Source of the DNA: Allomyces arbusculus
Taxonomy: Eukaryota > Blastocladiomycota > Blastocladiomycetes > Blastocladiales > Blastocladiaceae
Assembly: GCA_027604705.1 (NCBI GenBank)
Contig: JADHYV010000015.1
Coordinates: 186,001 to 250,000 of the forward strand
Length of the DNA: 64,000 bases
Direction: 5' to 3'
Below are positions 1 to 12,338 of this stretch, in pieces. A program made the translations under genes and the position numbers. Each line of letters begins with the position of its first letter. Position 1 is the stretch's first letter. A model generated the notes under the pieces. The model was given only the letters and a program-made list of their open reading frames with translations, had not been told where the DNA came from and did no database searches.

Positions 1-761
1 TCAAGTACCTCGACGACGACGGCGACTGGGTCGTGCTCGAGTCCGACGCTGACGTGGCCCACGCGCTCGACTTGGCATCGACGCTGCGTCTGCGCGTGAC
101 GGTCCGCGGGAACGAGACGGACCTGTCGCGTGGCGCCGCGGCGGCGCTGCACGATGCGCTCACGGGAGTGCGTGCGTCGCTCGACTCAGTGATTGCGGTG
201 GTTGCACGCGCGCGCGATCGTGGTGTACCGTTGGCCGCGGATGAGTTGGCGGCGCTGCTCGATGCGGCGCAGCTGCACAGGCCCACGCCTGCACTGCCCG
301 CACGGCCGACCGCGACCGAACCTGCCGCGACGACCAATCCCCCCGTGGCGGCCGCGCCGTCCCCGGCGCCCGCGCCGGCGGTGCCGCAGCAGTCGACCGG
401 GCCCACCTACCCGCCCGGGCCGCAACCGAGCGGGTCAACTTACCCGCCGCAGCAGCAGCAGCCCTACCCGCCGATGCCCGGCCAGCAGCAGCAACCGCCA
501 CAGCAGCCCTACCCGTACCAGTCGTACGGGAGCGTGAGTTCGGCCTACCCGCCGCCAGCGGGAGCGGGGCCCACGGGGTATCCGCCGCAGGCGCCCGTGC
601 GGCCAACGTCGACGGGACCCGCGCCGTACCCAGGTGGCGCGCCCGGCGCGTACGGTTCGATGCCGCACGGCCAGCAGCAACAGGGGCAGCAGCAGGGGTA
701 TCCGCCGTCGTACCCGCCGCAGCAACAGCAGCCGTATGGGGGTAGCGGGTACAAGTATTGA
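1..761 (+). CDS. TFG-like protein, C-terminal part (gene runs off the left edge)
   Basis: This is the 3' part of a gene whose start lies outside the window; the frame is open from base 3 and ends with TGA at 759-761. The first visible residues (a DGDW.VLESD-type stretch, then an alternating hydrophobic strand ending in RVTV) look like the end of a PB1 domain. A short helical segment follows. The remaining ~150 residues are low-complexity Pro/Gln/Tyr/Gly/Ser sequence full of QQQQ and YPP repeats. PB1 followed by a PQ-rich tail is the architecture of TFG, which organises COPII carriers at ER exit sites. The PB1 identification rests on a fragment, so another PB1 protein with a prion-like tail is possible. 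The CAG/CCG-rich coding repeats may vary in length between strains. Confidence 0.6.
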   Translation, partial: KYLDDDGDWVVLESDADVAHALDLASTLRLRVTVRGNETDLSRGAAAALHDALTGVRASLDSVIAVVARARDRGVPLAADELAALLDAAQLHRPTPALPARPTATEPAATTNPPVAAAPSPAPAPAVPQQSTGPTYPPGPQPSGSTYPPQQQQPYPPMPGQQQQPPQQPYPYQSYGSVSSAYPPPAGAGPTGYPPQAPVRPTSTGPAPYPGGAPGAYGSMPHGQQQQGQQQGYPPSYPPQQQQPYGGSGYKY

Positions 762-2239
762 TGAAGCGGTCCGGGAGAGTGACCAACTGGAGATGTGATG
801 AGTTGGGAATAAGAGAGGGCGTTGTTAAGTCGTTGAAATAGGAATGACGTTGATGGGATTGGGACTCGGACTGCTTGTCGCTTGTTTGTGTTGTTTGTGA
901 GCATCAGCATTCTCGTAATCAACTTCGTCGCCCGGTCTGTCGTCGATACGAGCCTGTCGCCCGAGAAATTTACATTGATGGCCGAGCTCGACATTGTTCA
1001 CCTTATCCGCCGCAATTTCTCTGGCTCTGGGTCACGTGACGTTGGCAACGGCTACTGAAACAGCAATTACACAATCCGCGCGCATACCCTTCTTCGTGCC
1101 TACGCGCATTGCCGCGGCCATCCGAGGAACCGCTCAGGCTACCGCCGAATCGTTAGCATCCTTGCTGGCCCCAATCGTCGTTCGTTCTCAAAGTAAAATG
1201 GATTTTGCCTTGTGTACGAGCTGGTCGTAATAAGCCCCAAACAAGTCGATGAGCTGGCACAGTGCCGCAATTAACGTCGTGCTCAACCACACGTGCAGTT
1301 CCTCATCCAAGAGAGAGTCTGACATGGATCAGACACCAAGATGGCTGCCACAGTGGAAATGGAAAGGTGACAGAACCGGGTAGTCGCGCTGCCTGGATTC
1401 ACCGGCCAGGCTTGCTTCTAACAAAAAAATGCCGGGGATGTGTAGGATCCAGTCAAGCCAATGCCTTTTTGACAGCATGTGCTGTAATTCTGACGGTTGA
1501 TGGTGGCCGGGTTGCAACCCTGTACTTTTGGACGAACAAGCGCTTTTCTATCTGCTCGATTGACCAGAGACCAGGCGCGCGCAAACCACATGAAGATTAT
1601 GGTGCTGTGCACCCAACTTGCCAATCCTATCTAACCGAACTCTATCAGCGGGCGCTTGGGGACGGTTGCAGCGCAGGCCACCATGCCATCGTGCTTCATG
1701 AGTGTCCATTGGTGGCAGTTGACACGCATACATGTGTTGGTTATGATCGTGGCATGGCAAGCATGGCACGAATAACCAATGAAGCGCATGCGGCAGCTCT
1801 CAGCAATCCACCCTTTTTGACATCACAATCATTCAGTGGCAGCCAAAAAATATCATGCATGTCAGACGCGGTAAACAAACCCCAGACGCTCTTTATCCAC
1901 GCGAATATTCATTGCTTGAAGAGATGCGTGGACGGTCCCGGACGGCTGCCGTGTCGGGTGGCAATGCACTTGTTCACGTTCGGCTCCTTCCACGCGCCGC
2001 GCTTTGCACGCACTTGCACGCAGCAAGAACCCGGTCCGGTCCGTCCCTGCCGCTGTTTGCTGGGGCTGCAGCCCTACTGAGTGCCAACAACCAAGCGCAT
2101 TTGTTTATATTCCAACGCGCCCCGTCAAAGCGACGCGCTCTTCTTCGATTCGCGCGAGACTGACAGACAGTGCGCGACCATTTGCGCCCTCCCATTACCG
2201 CACCCAGCAACAACAACCACCACCACGACGTAACCGACA
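762..2239. other. intergenic, nothing recognised
   Basis: About 1.5 kb with lower GC than the flanking genes. Open frames here (for example 1262-2080 +) lack the codon bias of the neighbouring genes and resemble no family I know. The last ~130 bases are the P450-1 upstream region, with CAA/CCA-rich sequence directly before the ATG. Confidence 0.6.
2104..2110 (+). promoter_or_regulatory. TATA-like element of P450-1
   Basis: TTTATAT lies about 130 bp before the P450-1 ATG in otherwise GC-rich sequence. P450-3 has a TATA-like element at a similar distance, which raises the chance that it is real. It could still be coincidence. Confidence 0.3.
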
Positions 2240-4206
2240 ATGGGCAACCAGATTTCCGCAGTCGCAGACCCGGCTATGACGGCGCTGCACACGCTCCAGC
2301 ATGAAGCTCTCGCCTTGGCGACACGTGACGCAGTGCAAGATGCGCTCGAGAGTATCCATGCCAACAAGAGCAGCACGGTGGCTGTATCCGTTGCGGCTCT
2401 CATTGCGATCTGGGTCGCAAAGGACGCTGTGCGTTACGCCCGCGATTCTCGCAAAGTACTTCGCCAGGGCGTGCCGGAACAGACTCTGCACACGCGCCGG
2501 TGGTGGCTGCTCGGGCTGCATCGATACCTACTTGGCCATGCTCTCGAAGTCAAGCCGGCGCTCACTGGCGACCGCCGCGGACCCGAAATTGTGCCGTTTT
2601 TACATGGAGAAGAGGGGATCGACGGGTGGAGTCGTACAGACGCGGCCCCGTTGATCTTTTTGAGCCGATTTGTGCTGGTGCGTTGGTCTCATTGGCCAAC
2701 ATGCTGTGTGGGGTTGGTTTATCGCACACCTATTGACGAACGTGGGTCGTGGACCGCAGGGTCGACCAATGATTACAGTCTCTGACCCCAAGGCGCTGCA
2801 CACGATCTTCTCGGCCAACTCGTACCGATTTGTCAAACCAGCCACGAGCAAGCGGGTCGTGAGCGCGTTAACAGGAGACGCGAGTCTCATCATCATTGAG
2901 GTCCCATCTGAGCATGCCAGCCAACGAGTCGTTTTTGCGGTGTTTGGATCTTATCTGTCTTCCGATTCCAGGGCGAAACGCACAAGCGGCACCGGCGCAT
3001 CATCAACCCGCTCTTCAATGCCAAAACGCTCAAGCCGCTCGTCACACCCATGATTGCCGCGCTCGACAAGCTATTTACGCTCGTCGACCAGTCGACTCCC
3101 GCGTCGACGCCGCTCCCGTTCCGCGACTTGAGTAGCCAGCTGACGCTCAACGTGATCGGCCGTACGGCCATGAACTACGAATTCAACGCGCTCTCGCCGC
3201 AGGGGTCGCCCGTGTCGCGCGCATACCGCAAACTCAACCAGGAGAGGCGCGTCTCGCTGTTTTTCTTGCTCGGCCTCCAGTTCCCGAACACGATTGGCCG
3301 GATCCCGACGCGCAGTAAGTTAGTGCTTGCAAAAGAGGCTCGCGTGATTGACGAGGCCATCAAGGACATGCTGCGCAACGCAGCCAAGGACCCGGACGGC
3401 ACGACGCTGATTCACGAGCTGTTGCGGCAGAATGAGAACAACACGCTGACCGAGGACGAGCTTCTTTGCGAGATCCGCACGTTCCTGGCCGCGGGACACG
3501 AGACCACGTCGTCGGCGCTCACGAGCTGTGTGCTGCTTCTTGCGCAGTTCCCGATAATTCAGCAAGAGCTGGTCGACGAGCTGGCGGCGGTCGACTTGGA
3601 CGATTATGACACGCTCAGCAAGCTGCCGCAACTCAACGCCGTCATCAACGAGACGCTGCGCTTGTTCCCACCTCTGTTCCGCACGTTGCGTGAGGTCGGG
3701 GCGGGTGGTGTGACTGTGCCGACGACAGCGTTTGGGCCGCTCGAGTTGCCTGAAGGGTTCCGGATCGAGGTTCCGATTGTATGTGCACTGCTTTCCTTGA
3801 TTTTATTTGCAGAGGGGCTTTTGACCATGTCGTGCACTCTCACCACCGTCCTGTGTAGCGCGGCATCCACTGCGACCCGCACATTTGGGGCGATGACGCG
3901 CTCACGTGGAACCCGCGGCGGTGGAACTTGATCGACCTCGTGCACGGGCTCAACGAGGTGCCTGCGCAGCGCATGGTTGGTGGCCGTCGCCAGATTGGGC
4001 AGTACGACTTTTTCCCGTTTCTCATGGGCCCGCGCGCGTGCATTGGACGGCAATTTGCCATCATGGAACTGCGGCTGTTTGTCGCGGGGATCGTCCAGAG
4101 GTACAAGCTTACGACGGACGTGCCGATTGGCGGCGAGAAATTGAAGTCGTCGGTCACGTTGCGCATGACGAATGCGTGGGTGCAGTTTACGCGGCGGGAC
4201 GGGTGA
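2240..4206 (+). CDS. cytochrome P450 (P450-1), four exons
   Basis: A membrane-anchored haem monooxygenase of unknown substrate. Exons 2240-2677, 2760-2900, 2972-3778 and 3859-4206 give 577 residues, with all three introns in phase 0. The protein starts MGNQIS, a Gly2/Ser6 N-myristoylation-type motif. A hydrophobic anchor follows at about residues 46-64, then a WWLLGLHRYLLGH segment. The P450 core is complete: I-helix AAGHETTSS, K-helix ExxR (NETLRLFP) and the haem loop FLMGPRACIG with Cys523. The start is fixed by alignment with P450-3 and P450-5. The same exon structure recurs in the four relatives at 31.9-41.7 kb on the other strand, so this is a dispersed member of that family. The CYP family cannot be assigned by eye; nothing suggests that the gene is broken. 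Confidence 0.92.
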
Positions 4207-6204
4207 AGAGGAAGCCCAAACGCTGTGCTATTGTGCAAGATGCTTTCCAAACTGAACTCAGCGTGCAGTTCCACCTCATCAGTCGAGCTCTAATTGCATT
4301 GCTAGTCACGAAATGCGCCGGAATCAGATTTGAGAGCAGCACGCTGTGTGGCGCTAATCTTGGATTGACAGTCTCAAATGCAAGATGTCGATGAAAGACT
4401 ACTGGCCAAAGGGAAGCTTCTTGGTCGAGACTGAGACTTGAAGTTGATGGAAGAGTGTTACACCTGTCTTGCAAGGTAATCAGTGTCTTTGTGCAAACAG
4501 CAAAAAGACATTGGCTTCATCGGATCCCACATCCCCAGCAATTCTCTTGATACAGGAGCAACCCTGGTCGTGAAACTGGTCAGCTTGGCTACCTGTGTCC
4601 ATCACTTCTCCATTTCCGCCACAATGGCCCAGTTAGTGGGCCTGACCTGCAGGGAACTTGCTGACTTGACAGAGAGATACATCTAAGGGGGCGTGCTACT
4701 GCGTGGATCTTGACCTGCTATCCTTGGCCTTTGTCTTGAACTCAAGTACAAAATTGTGGGTCATGGGGTTGTTGCTTCCAATGGGATCCAACTTCATATT
4801 CTTAGTCGTGTCATTTATGTTCATGCCAAAGCAAGCGCTGATAGATGAGCCGCCAAACGAAATCAAGACGACACAGTTTTTCTGGGATGTATCAGCGGTC
4901 AGGCCTTGACTACAGAGCATATTGTATGCTGGCGATCAGAGCAGTCATCGCCGCCTCTCAGGCGGTCTGACGTGGTCTCTCTGCTGACGTGGATACCCGT
5001 GTCACATGAACGAATATCTCATGCCAAAAACGCTTATTACGCTGAAGCAAAACAGTAATACCTGTGGGCGAAAAGAGTGGAGGTTCATCCTAAAGTACCA
5101 TTGTAAAGTTGATACGCACAGGCTTCCGCTGGGCCTTCCCTCACGGATCTGAGTAGCCAGCAGAAGTTGGAGGAAGTTGGGTTCCCCCAGCCATGCACCA
5201 GTATGCAAAGCTGTCTGCACTCAGAGGATGTGGGATGAGCATGAGCAGCAGCAGGGTCACTCTTTTATGCAAAACCAGGTTGCTCTGGGGTGCTTGGTCA
5301 TCCTTTCCCATCGTGTAGACGTTTACTCTGAGCATCAGGCACAAGAACGTCAACAGGAAGTCTCTTCAGTTGCGTCACATTTGGGATCGCTCAAACAGCA
5401 GCGAGCGTTGTGGTACTCGTGTTTTTTATGGTGGATCGAGGAGGAGTATGGCCAGTTTAGTGGTTTGAGCGTGCTGGATATGATTGTAATTTTGGCCTGC
5501 TTGCTGGCGTGCCACAAGGTCCAACGGCGCGCGCTTGGTCCACGATGATTTTGATCGCGGTGATGTCGCCAATGGCGCAAATGTGTTGCATGACCGTCCA
5601 TGCAACAACACTGATCCATTTTCGGGTTCATGGGCGTCACTGATGGCTGCAATCGGACGACGGCGAGCGTTGAGATTCCGTATCAGTTCCTTTCTTTCCT
5701 TATACAATTCATCATTTCTGTCCGACAGGGACTTCTGGTGGGGTGGAGCAAGAGAGATGGGCAAGCAGCGGTTGCCCAAAGATTCAAGGTGTAGAGAGCG
5801 CAAGCAAAGGCAAGGCAAGACAAAGCAAGCAGCAACAAAGCAAGCGGAAGCGGTATTTCCATGAAAAACATTTCTTCTTTCAGCGGCTCTTCAAAGCACG
5901 AACGGACTAAATACCTAAAGAGAATGAACGACAAGGCAAATAAACGAACGAACGACATCAACGGTACGCAAAGCGATCCACCCGACCGACGAGCAATGCC
6001 GCGGACAGCGCGACAAACAGGACCATCAGAATAAAATCAACAACAGCCGAGGGCACGGCGGCCCCCGCCATCAAGAGAACGGAGCACGGGGACGCAAACG
6101 GGGAAACAAGCACGAGCAACAGCACATCCGCAAACCCAAACGAGAAGCAGCAGCAGCGATACACGAAAAAAGCACAACGACGCGCACACACACAAACGAG
6201 CAAC
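4207..6204. other. intergenic, nothing recognised
   Basis: Two kilobases of lower-GC sequence between the ends of P450-1 (+) and the mitochondrial carrier (-). Short open frames on both strands show no family resemblance. The last ~300 bases, rich in AAAC/GAAC runs on the + strand, probably form the carrier's 3' UTR. Confidence 0.55.
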
Positions 6205-7820
6205 TTACTGGCGGCGCAGACCGACCTGGAAGTGCAGGTTCTGAAGCATGGCGAGGCCGAGCGTCGCCGGCTCGCGCGCGATCGCGGCCACGGCCGATGG
6301 CGACGCTGGGGCCACGGGTGCGGCAGCGGCAGCGTGGTGCTTGGGCTCGTCGTACGGGAACGGCAGCGCCGTCTGCAGCAGTTCGTAGGTCATGAGCGTG
6401 ACACCAAACTGCGGCGACGAACGGAAGATACGGGCGGGCCCGCCCTTGAAGAAGGCCTTGAACCCTTCCTCCTTCCAAATCTTGCTCGCCGCGTCGGTGA
6501 TGCCCGTGTAGACGGTCTGGCCCTTGCGCGCCTCGACTTGCAACCGCGTCTTGATCACGTCGGCGGGCGTCGTCAGGTATGCGGCGGGCATACCGGCGGC
6601 GGCACCGGCCAGGAGCAACTCAATACCGGTCAGTGGCTTCTCGGGCGTCTCGTGGAACACGTTCTTCTTGAGGTGCGCGTAGCACGTGAAGTAGATGCCC
6701 GAGAATGGGATATCGCGCAGCAGGCATGCGCCAGCACCCTTGTAGAGACCCATCAGACCGAGCTGCCGGATAATCGAGATCGCCGACTGCTTGACGGGTG
6801 CGGCGGGCGCGGGCTGACCCGCGGCAGCAGCAGCAGCGGCGGCGGCGGCAGCGTGCGACATGACCTCACCCTGCACTTGCAACCGAATCTTGACAATTTC
6901 CAGTGGGTTGGTGAAGATGACCTGGGACCCACCGGCCGTGCACCCAGCGAGAATCTCGCCCCATAGCGGGATCTTGCCCGTGTCCTTGTCGGTGACAAGA
7001 CTGCGAACCAGGTCGTTCATCGTCAGCTTAATGGCCTTTTCGGGCGCGACACCAATCAACTGCGGCCCGAGCCCCGAGTAGAGACCGCGAAGACCCTCGG
7101 CCTTGAAGACCTTGCGGAAGCAGTCGATCGAGTTGCGGTAGAGCAGTTCACCGGGCACGGCCGAGCGTTGGTTCTGCATGCGCGTCTTGACGAGATCGAT
7201 CGGGTAGATGGAGAAGGCGCCGACGGCACCGGCCACGGAACCGAGCGCGAAATGGTAGGCCGACTTGAGCATCTTCTGCACGGGCGTTAAATAGTCGTGG
7301 TCGCCCGCAGCGTGCGTGGAAGGAGCACGCACGACCGCGGCCGGCGGCGCCGGCGGGGCGCGGCCCAGCAGGTGTGCGAGAGCGGCCGCGGGGAGCGAAA
7401 CCGTCGTGTCATCGGAACTCGGCGCCTGGACACCCGCGAGCGACGCAACCGCGACGAGGAAACGGCGCGAGAGACGCGCGGCACCGTCAGCGGCCGTCAG
7501 CTCGGCCTCTAGAAATCATTCAGCGCCGGAAAAAAAGCAGGCAGATGCCGTGAGCTACGGATCATCTCGAACCACAGAGTGCGAGATCCCCAAATCGTAC
7601 CGAGCGCCAGAACGTCGCTGAGCGTAACGTAGCCGACCGTGTTGATATCTGTAGCGCGGAAAAGAGCACGCGCAGCGGCCTCAGAAGCGTCGGGCACAAC
7701 GGCGCGCACGGCAGCGACAAAGTCGGCCTCGGTCATGGCGGCGGCGCCCGTAGCCGGGTCGCGCGTCGACGAGACGGCGGCAAACGCCGTCGAGCGTTCT
7801 TCAGAGACGGGGAGGGCCAT
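6205..7820 (-). CDS. mitochondrial aspartate/glutamate-type carrier with short EF-hand-like N-terminus
   Basis: A mitochondrial inner-membrane transporter of the SLC25 family, closest in sequence feel to the aspartate/glutamate carriers (Agc1, aralar, citrin). Exon 1 is 7601-7820 and exon 2 is 6205-7508, giving 507 residues. The three carrier repeats carry the signatures [20 protein letters not shown] and [10 protein letters not shown]. An alanine-rich insertion interrupts the second repeat, and the C-terminus is Ala/Pro-rich. The ~110 residues before the carrier contain one EF-hand-like loop ([12 protein letters not shown]) that crosses toward the splice site. Animal family members have several EF-hands and are about 680 residues long, so this regulatory domain is much shortened, or upstream exons were missed. 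The intron donor is GTACGA with a CTAG acceptor, phase 1. The assignment to AGC rather than another SLC25 branch is probable, not certain. Confidence 0.8.
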
Positions 7821-8929
7821 GGTGGCGGAGGAGGGCAAACAAACGACCAACGAGGGATCTAGGAGCGATAAGCGCGCCGAGTACGGTCAGCGGTGCATTT
7901 GGCGTCGTCAACAGCGCAGCGTCGTTGTCGTGCTCGTCGCTGTCGTCGCTGTAGTCAAGGTGGCATCATGCTCGTGGTGCTGGCGCTTGCAGCCCCTGCA
8001 GCTTTGCGAGATCATGGGCTGCAGCTTCAGGGACGACGACTCGGTGCTGGACAGCAGGCGACAGCAATCGGCAGCACGCAGACACACACCACAACCAGGA
8101 ACGTCGGCGGCACAGTGGCGGGCAGCTTGGCGAGAGTCGACCAGGGGCACGGCGGGAGGATAAGAGGAGAGCGCACCGGGCGGCAGCAGGAGATGGCGGC
8201 GGGCCAGCAACGTCTTCAATCATCGCCAGTGATCAACCGCCAGTCCACATTTTTTCATTTCCCTCTTGCCAGCACTCACCGCAGGGCAAAACTTGGCCCA
8301 CGCAGACCACTTCTGACAGTGTGCCGCAGCCCCCTCTTGGTTTGCCGCCGTTTTCGCGCCCCTTGCACGCACCTGGCATGAACCGGGAGCGAAATAGTCG
8401 TCCGCCACTTTTCCGACCCGCGAAGTCGGCTGGCCGGATCGCTGACGTCGTTGGCAGGAATCAACGTGATTTGCGCCAAATAGCGTCGAAATGACGCTGA
8501 TCGGTGCGTATTTTGACGTAATGCGCCACAGCAGCCTTGCACGAGCCTCAGACACCCCAGAAAAGGCCCAGAAAACCCCATGTTCTTGACTCTTGCTGCG
8601 GGGACTTTTGCCACACAAAACCCGGGAAACAACGAACCGCAGGCGTGTCGAGCGCGTCGAGTGTGTCGAAGGTCGGGCGAGCTCGGCGGTTCTCACCGAA
8701 TGACGGGTGCGCGAGACATTTTGCTCAAGGCATGCCACAGGTCTCTGCGAGCGGCTGCATAGCACGTGCATTGCTGATCATGGTGCGAGACGCTCTTCGC
8801 GCAGCTTTCCTTGTGGCCGCGCTGCTTTTCGGGCTCTTTCTCTCTTCCCAGTCGTGCGACCACCACGCCAATCCGATCATTTCGACCACCAAAACGACCG
8901 ACCACACACGGATTCCTCTTGCTGCAATC
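7821..8929. promoter_or_regulatory. divergent intergenic region, carrier (-) and SPT7 (+)
   Basis: About 1.1 kb between two divergent starts, so it should hold both promoters. It is GC-rich and Gln/Ala-codon-like near the carrier, with no gene, TATA box or repeat that I can support. Confidence 0.4.
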
Positions 8930-11900
8930 ATGTCCACCGACCGCCCATGGACCATTCTCGACGACAAGGCCATCGAGGTCTTCCCCTACTTTGACGACGA
9001 CCCGCTCAAGGAACCCGACTCCGTATGTCATCGATCGATGTTCTCGATTAAATACATGGATCGGGGCCATCCGCGCAGCTGGAAACCGTGCTCTGGTCAT
9101 GTTCGATTGGATTGCCGAAAACAACTCTCGAGATCGCTGGTGGACACGCCGATCCAGGACTTGCGATTGGGCATGTTGCAACTCACGACCCATAATCTGA
9201 CTAGGATCATGATACCTTGGAACCCGTACGCTCGTCTTCGATTTGTGGCTGTCGTGCTCGCACGATCTCCGTGTAAAATGGACATTACCGCGGCTATCGC
9301 TCTACGGCTCCTTGCCGGCACTGCGGATTGCTTGTGCAACGATCATGGTCGCCGATTTGTCCGCTGATCTCGCACCCCCACTCTCCACCAGTTAACCATC
9401 CCGAACGGCCCCAGCTGCAAAGTACGCTTCACTGTCTACGACGATGACAGGCACCGCGGCACGCCGGGCGCCGATTACATCCGCATTGCGCTTTTGTTGC
9501 TGACGCGACGCGGCTACGCACTAGTACCTTCTGGCCGCGCTAGCGAAGCACCGCGGGCTCGACTACGTCCAGAGCGAAGCGATTCTGTCCCTTCTCCGGT
9601 CCGATACGAAGAAGGGCCACTCCAAGTGGGCGAGCAACGAGTGGATTGGCCAAGAGGAGCTCTACGAGGCGTGTGAGCGCGTCTTGACCACGCTCCGATC
9701 CAATGTCGGTGCCGCTCTGTTCGCTATATCCCCGGACTCTCTGTATCTCTTCCGCGCTGACGAATCTGTTGAGCCGTGCATTTAGTCCGACTTCAAGGCC
9801 TTTGTCAATAGGGTATCGGTGCGTGACGTGCCCGATTACTACACGAGTACGTCGTGGTCATGCTTTCCCACTCGTGGATTGAATGGCGCTGACCACGCAG
9901 TTCCCGGTGGCCAGTTATCAAGAACCCCATGGATTTTACGCGAATGCGCAACAAGATGCTGCAATTCGAGTACAAGAGCAAAAACGACTTTCTCAAGGAC
10001 CTCGACTTGATTTACACCAACTGCATGACCTACAACTCGCACCCGGAGAGCATCTACCGCACATTTGGCACGCTGCTCAAGGAACAGACCGAGGTGCTCG
10101 CCATGACCATCCCGGATATCGTCGTGCGCCGGTACACGGACCCGCCACCGCCGCCGACCGTTGCCGAGCAGCAGCCCGCGGCCAAGCCTGCGCTCGACAC
10201 GCCTGGGGTGCGCTTGTCCGCTCTCGGACCGAGATTTTAATCCAACTTGACTGTAGCTCGTTTCCGGTCTAGGCGCAATTTGCCATGCAGCCCGCGGTGC
10301 GATGGGACCCGAAAACCCCCGTCCCGACGATCCCGCTCGCCGGCACCCCCGCATTCACCGGCGAGGAGGCCGCAATTCTCGCCAACGTCTACCCTGACTT
10401 CTTCGCGCCGTCCCCACCACCCGAGCCCGCACCCGCACTCTCTGAGCCCGACGGCGCGCACGCCGAAGCACTCCCGCACCTCGCTGCAACCAATCGGCCC
10501 ACATCGGCGCCGTCCGAGACGGGCCTCAGCGACACCGATCCCGACGACATTGCGCCGCGGCCCATATCCCGGACGCACGCAGCGGTTCGTGCGAGCATGC
10601 GCACGTGGAAAAAACTGCGTGACGTGGCCGACCGGATCACGGAAATCAAGGAGGACGGAATCATTCGCGTTGGCCGCACGGCGCCCGAGGCCGAGATACC
10701 TGTCGCGTCCGGTCCGGGTTCCACCGACGCGCCGCGGTCGGGACGGTCGCCGTCGCCCGCTCGCCGCGCGCAGTTTCTTGGCGACGCCGCCCCGCTTGAC
10801 CCGCCGCACATGGCCGCTGCCGCAGCGACACCGGTGCACGACGTGGACACGCCCGACGACCCGCCGGTGGTCCGCACCGAGTGGCAGGCGCACGCGCACG
10901 TCGAGCGCGCGATGGTGCTGTTGCTCGGGCATCTCGGGATCGATGCGGCGCACGCGACCACGTTGCAGGTGATAGTCGACCTGTACGTCGTGTGCCTCGG
11001 GAAACTCGGCGAGACCCTGCGCGTGCTCGCTGATCAGTGGCCCGACCACGTGGATCCGGCGAGTGACGGGCCGCGGCGTGAATTAGATGGCGAGACGGTG
11101 TTGCTCAAGGCGTTGCGGCTGAATGGGCTCGATACGGTTGCGGTCCAGGACCATGTGACGGTGGATATCTGCAAGGCGTCGCACCGGTTGGGGGAATTGA
11201 ATCGTCGGCTGGAGAACAAGTACAAGGACCTGGTCACGGTATACTTCGCGCTCGAATGTGTTTTTCCGTCGACATTTTCACGTACTCACCCACCATTTCG
11301 ACTGTTACAGGGTGGCAACAGCGGGCTCGGACTCGACGACCTGCCGATGGAGGGCCTCGAAGACGCATTCGCAGGGTACGCGCATCGCATTCCAATGCAC
11401 CTCTCCTCTCCCCACCACTTACTCATCCACCTATCCTATTTGTAGCGGCAACTTCCTCACGGGCCTCCTCGGCGAAGACTTTTTCGGCTTCCGCGGAATG
11501 GGCTTACCTGGAACCGTCCCGGCCGCCGTCCCCGCGACGTTGTGGTACCGCGACGACGTCGGGTACTACCGCCGCGCCGTGCAAGCCATGCACGGCGCCG
11601 GCGGTGCCAACTCGGTCGGTGCTGCTGGCGCGCTCGAATTCCCGGACCCGCCGCCGTTCCCGCCGCTCGTGCGCCGGTGGTTGCCCAAAGTGCGCGTGCC
11701 CACACCCACCGAGGATCCGGCCGACGAGGACAGAGTGCTTGCGACGTGTACGCCTGACGGGAAACCCGTGATTGCGCTCATGCAGCAGTGGCTCGCGAAT
11801 AAGTGGGCCGCGCATGATGCGGCTGCGGGGACGCGGCCGCCGCCGATGCCGGAGATGGCGGGGATGGTGGTCGAGGAGGATATGCAAGGGATGGTGGCGT

Positions 11901-12013
11901 TACCCGAGGACGAAGAGGTCGTGTCAGCGCGCGAGTTGAAGGCGCGACTGGCCGAACGCGAAGCGAGGGCCGGGATCGACGCGCCGCGTAAGGCCAAGAA
12001 GCCGCGGCGGTGA
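8930..12013 (+). CDS. SPT7: SPT7-like SAGA subunit (bromodomain plus histone fold)
   Basis: A core scaffold subunit of the SAGA histone acetyltransferase complex in the nucleus. My model has eight exons: 8930-9022, 9392-9421, 9525-9704, 9786-9846, 9915-10207, 10273-11238, 11311-11375 and 11446-12013 (751 residues). Exon 3 encodes the Spt7 hallmark KWASNEWIGQEELYEA. Exons 4-5 encode a bromodomain, with PDYYTIIKNPMDF formed across a phase-1 junction and an acetyl-lysine Asn in the TYNS segment. Exon 6 carries a histone-fold/BTP helix set at about residues 420-475 (HVERAMVLLLGHLGI). The C-terminal exon has the DFFGF motif typical of Spt7. The short exon 2 and the 370-nt first intron are the least certain parts, and another small exon could hide there. 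No substrate-level activity is expected; it reads acetylated histones and pairs with a TAF10-type partner. Confidence 0.85.
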
Positions 12014-12338
12014 GGAACTGGGATTACAATCCGTTGTTTGGATGAGCGGGCGCGTGCAAACTGTTTTTGTGGTGTGGCTTCGTGGAGACGGCTCGACACG
12101 CATGGAGGACTCGGGCCGGGTTGGTCGAAAAGCAGGGGGAGACATCATTGTCGTTGTGAAAGACGCGTCGTGCAGAGCACCACCACGAAGCACTCTGTTG
12201 CTCGACCAGCTGTTTCGACCCACCTCGCGTTTGCAGGCAGGCCGCCATTCCCGCTCGTTTCCATCTTCCCCGACGCCGTCCGCACTGCCACCCCACTGCA
12301 AGCCGCCGCGCCCTCCATCTTAATCACTTCCAGGCACA
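12014..12338. other. intergenic between SPT7 and the LRR remnant
   Basis: About 325 bases downstream of the SPT7 stop codon. I see no gene here. A polyadenylation-type AT-rich stretch is not obvious. Confidence 0.4.

Noticed and set aside
1262-2080. 272-residue open frame in the intergenic region before P450-1
   Set aside because: It has no family resemblance, codon choice is unlike the neighbouring genes, and many Cys/His/Arg residues are scattered without pattern. Probably chance.
9422-9524. coding exon reading VRFTVYDDDRHRG within SPT7
   Set aside because: The frame is open and looks protein-like, but joining it to the conserved next exon would need a ~30-nt intron. A GTACGC donor and CTAG acceptor remove it cleanly in phase 0, so I treat it as intron. 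RNA-seq could overturn this.
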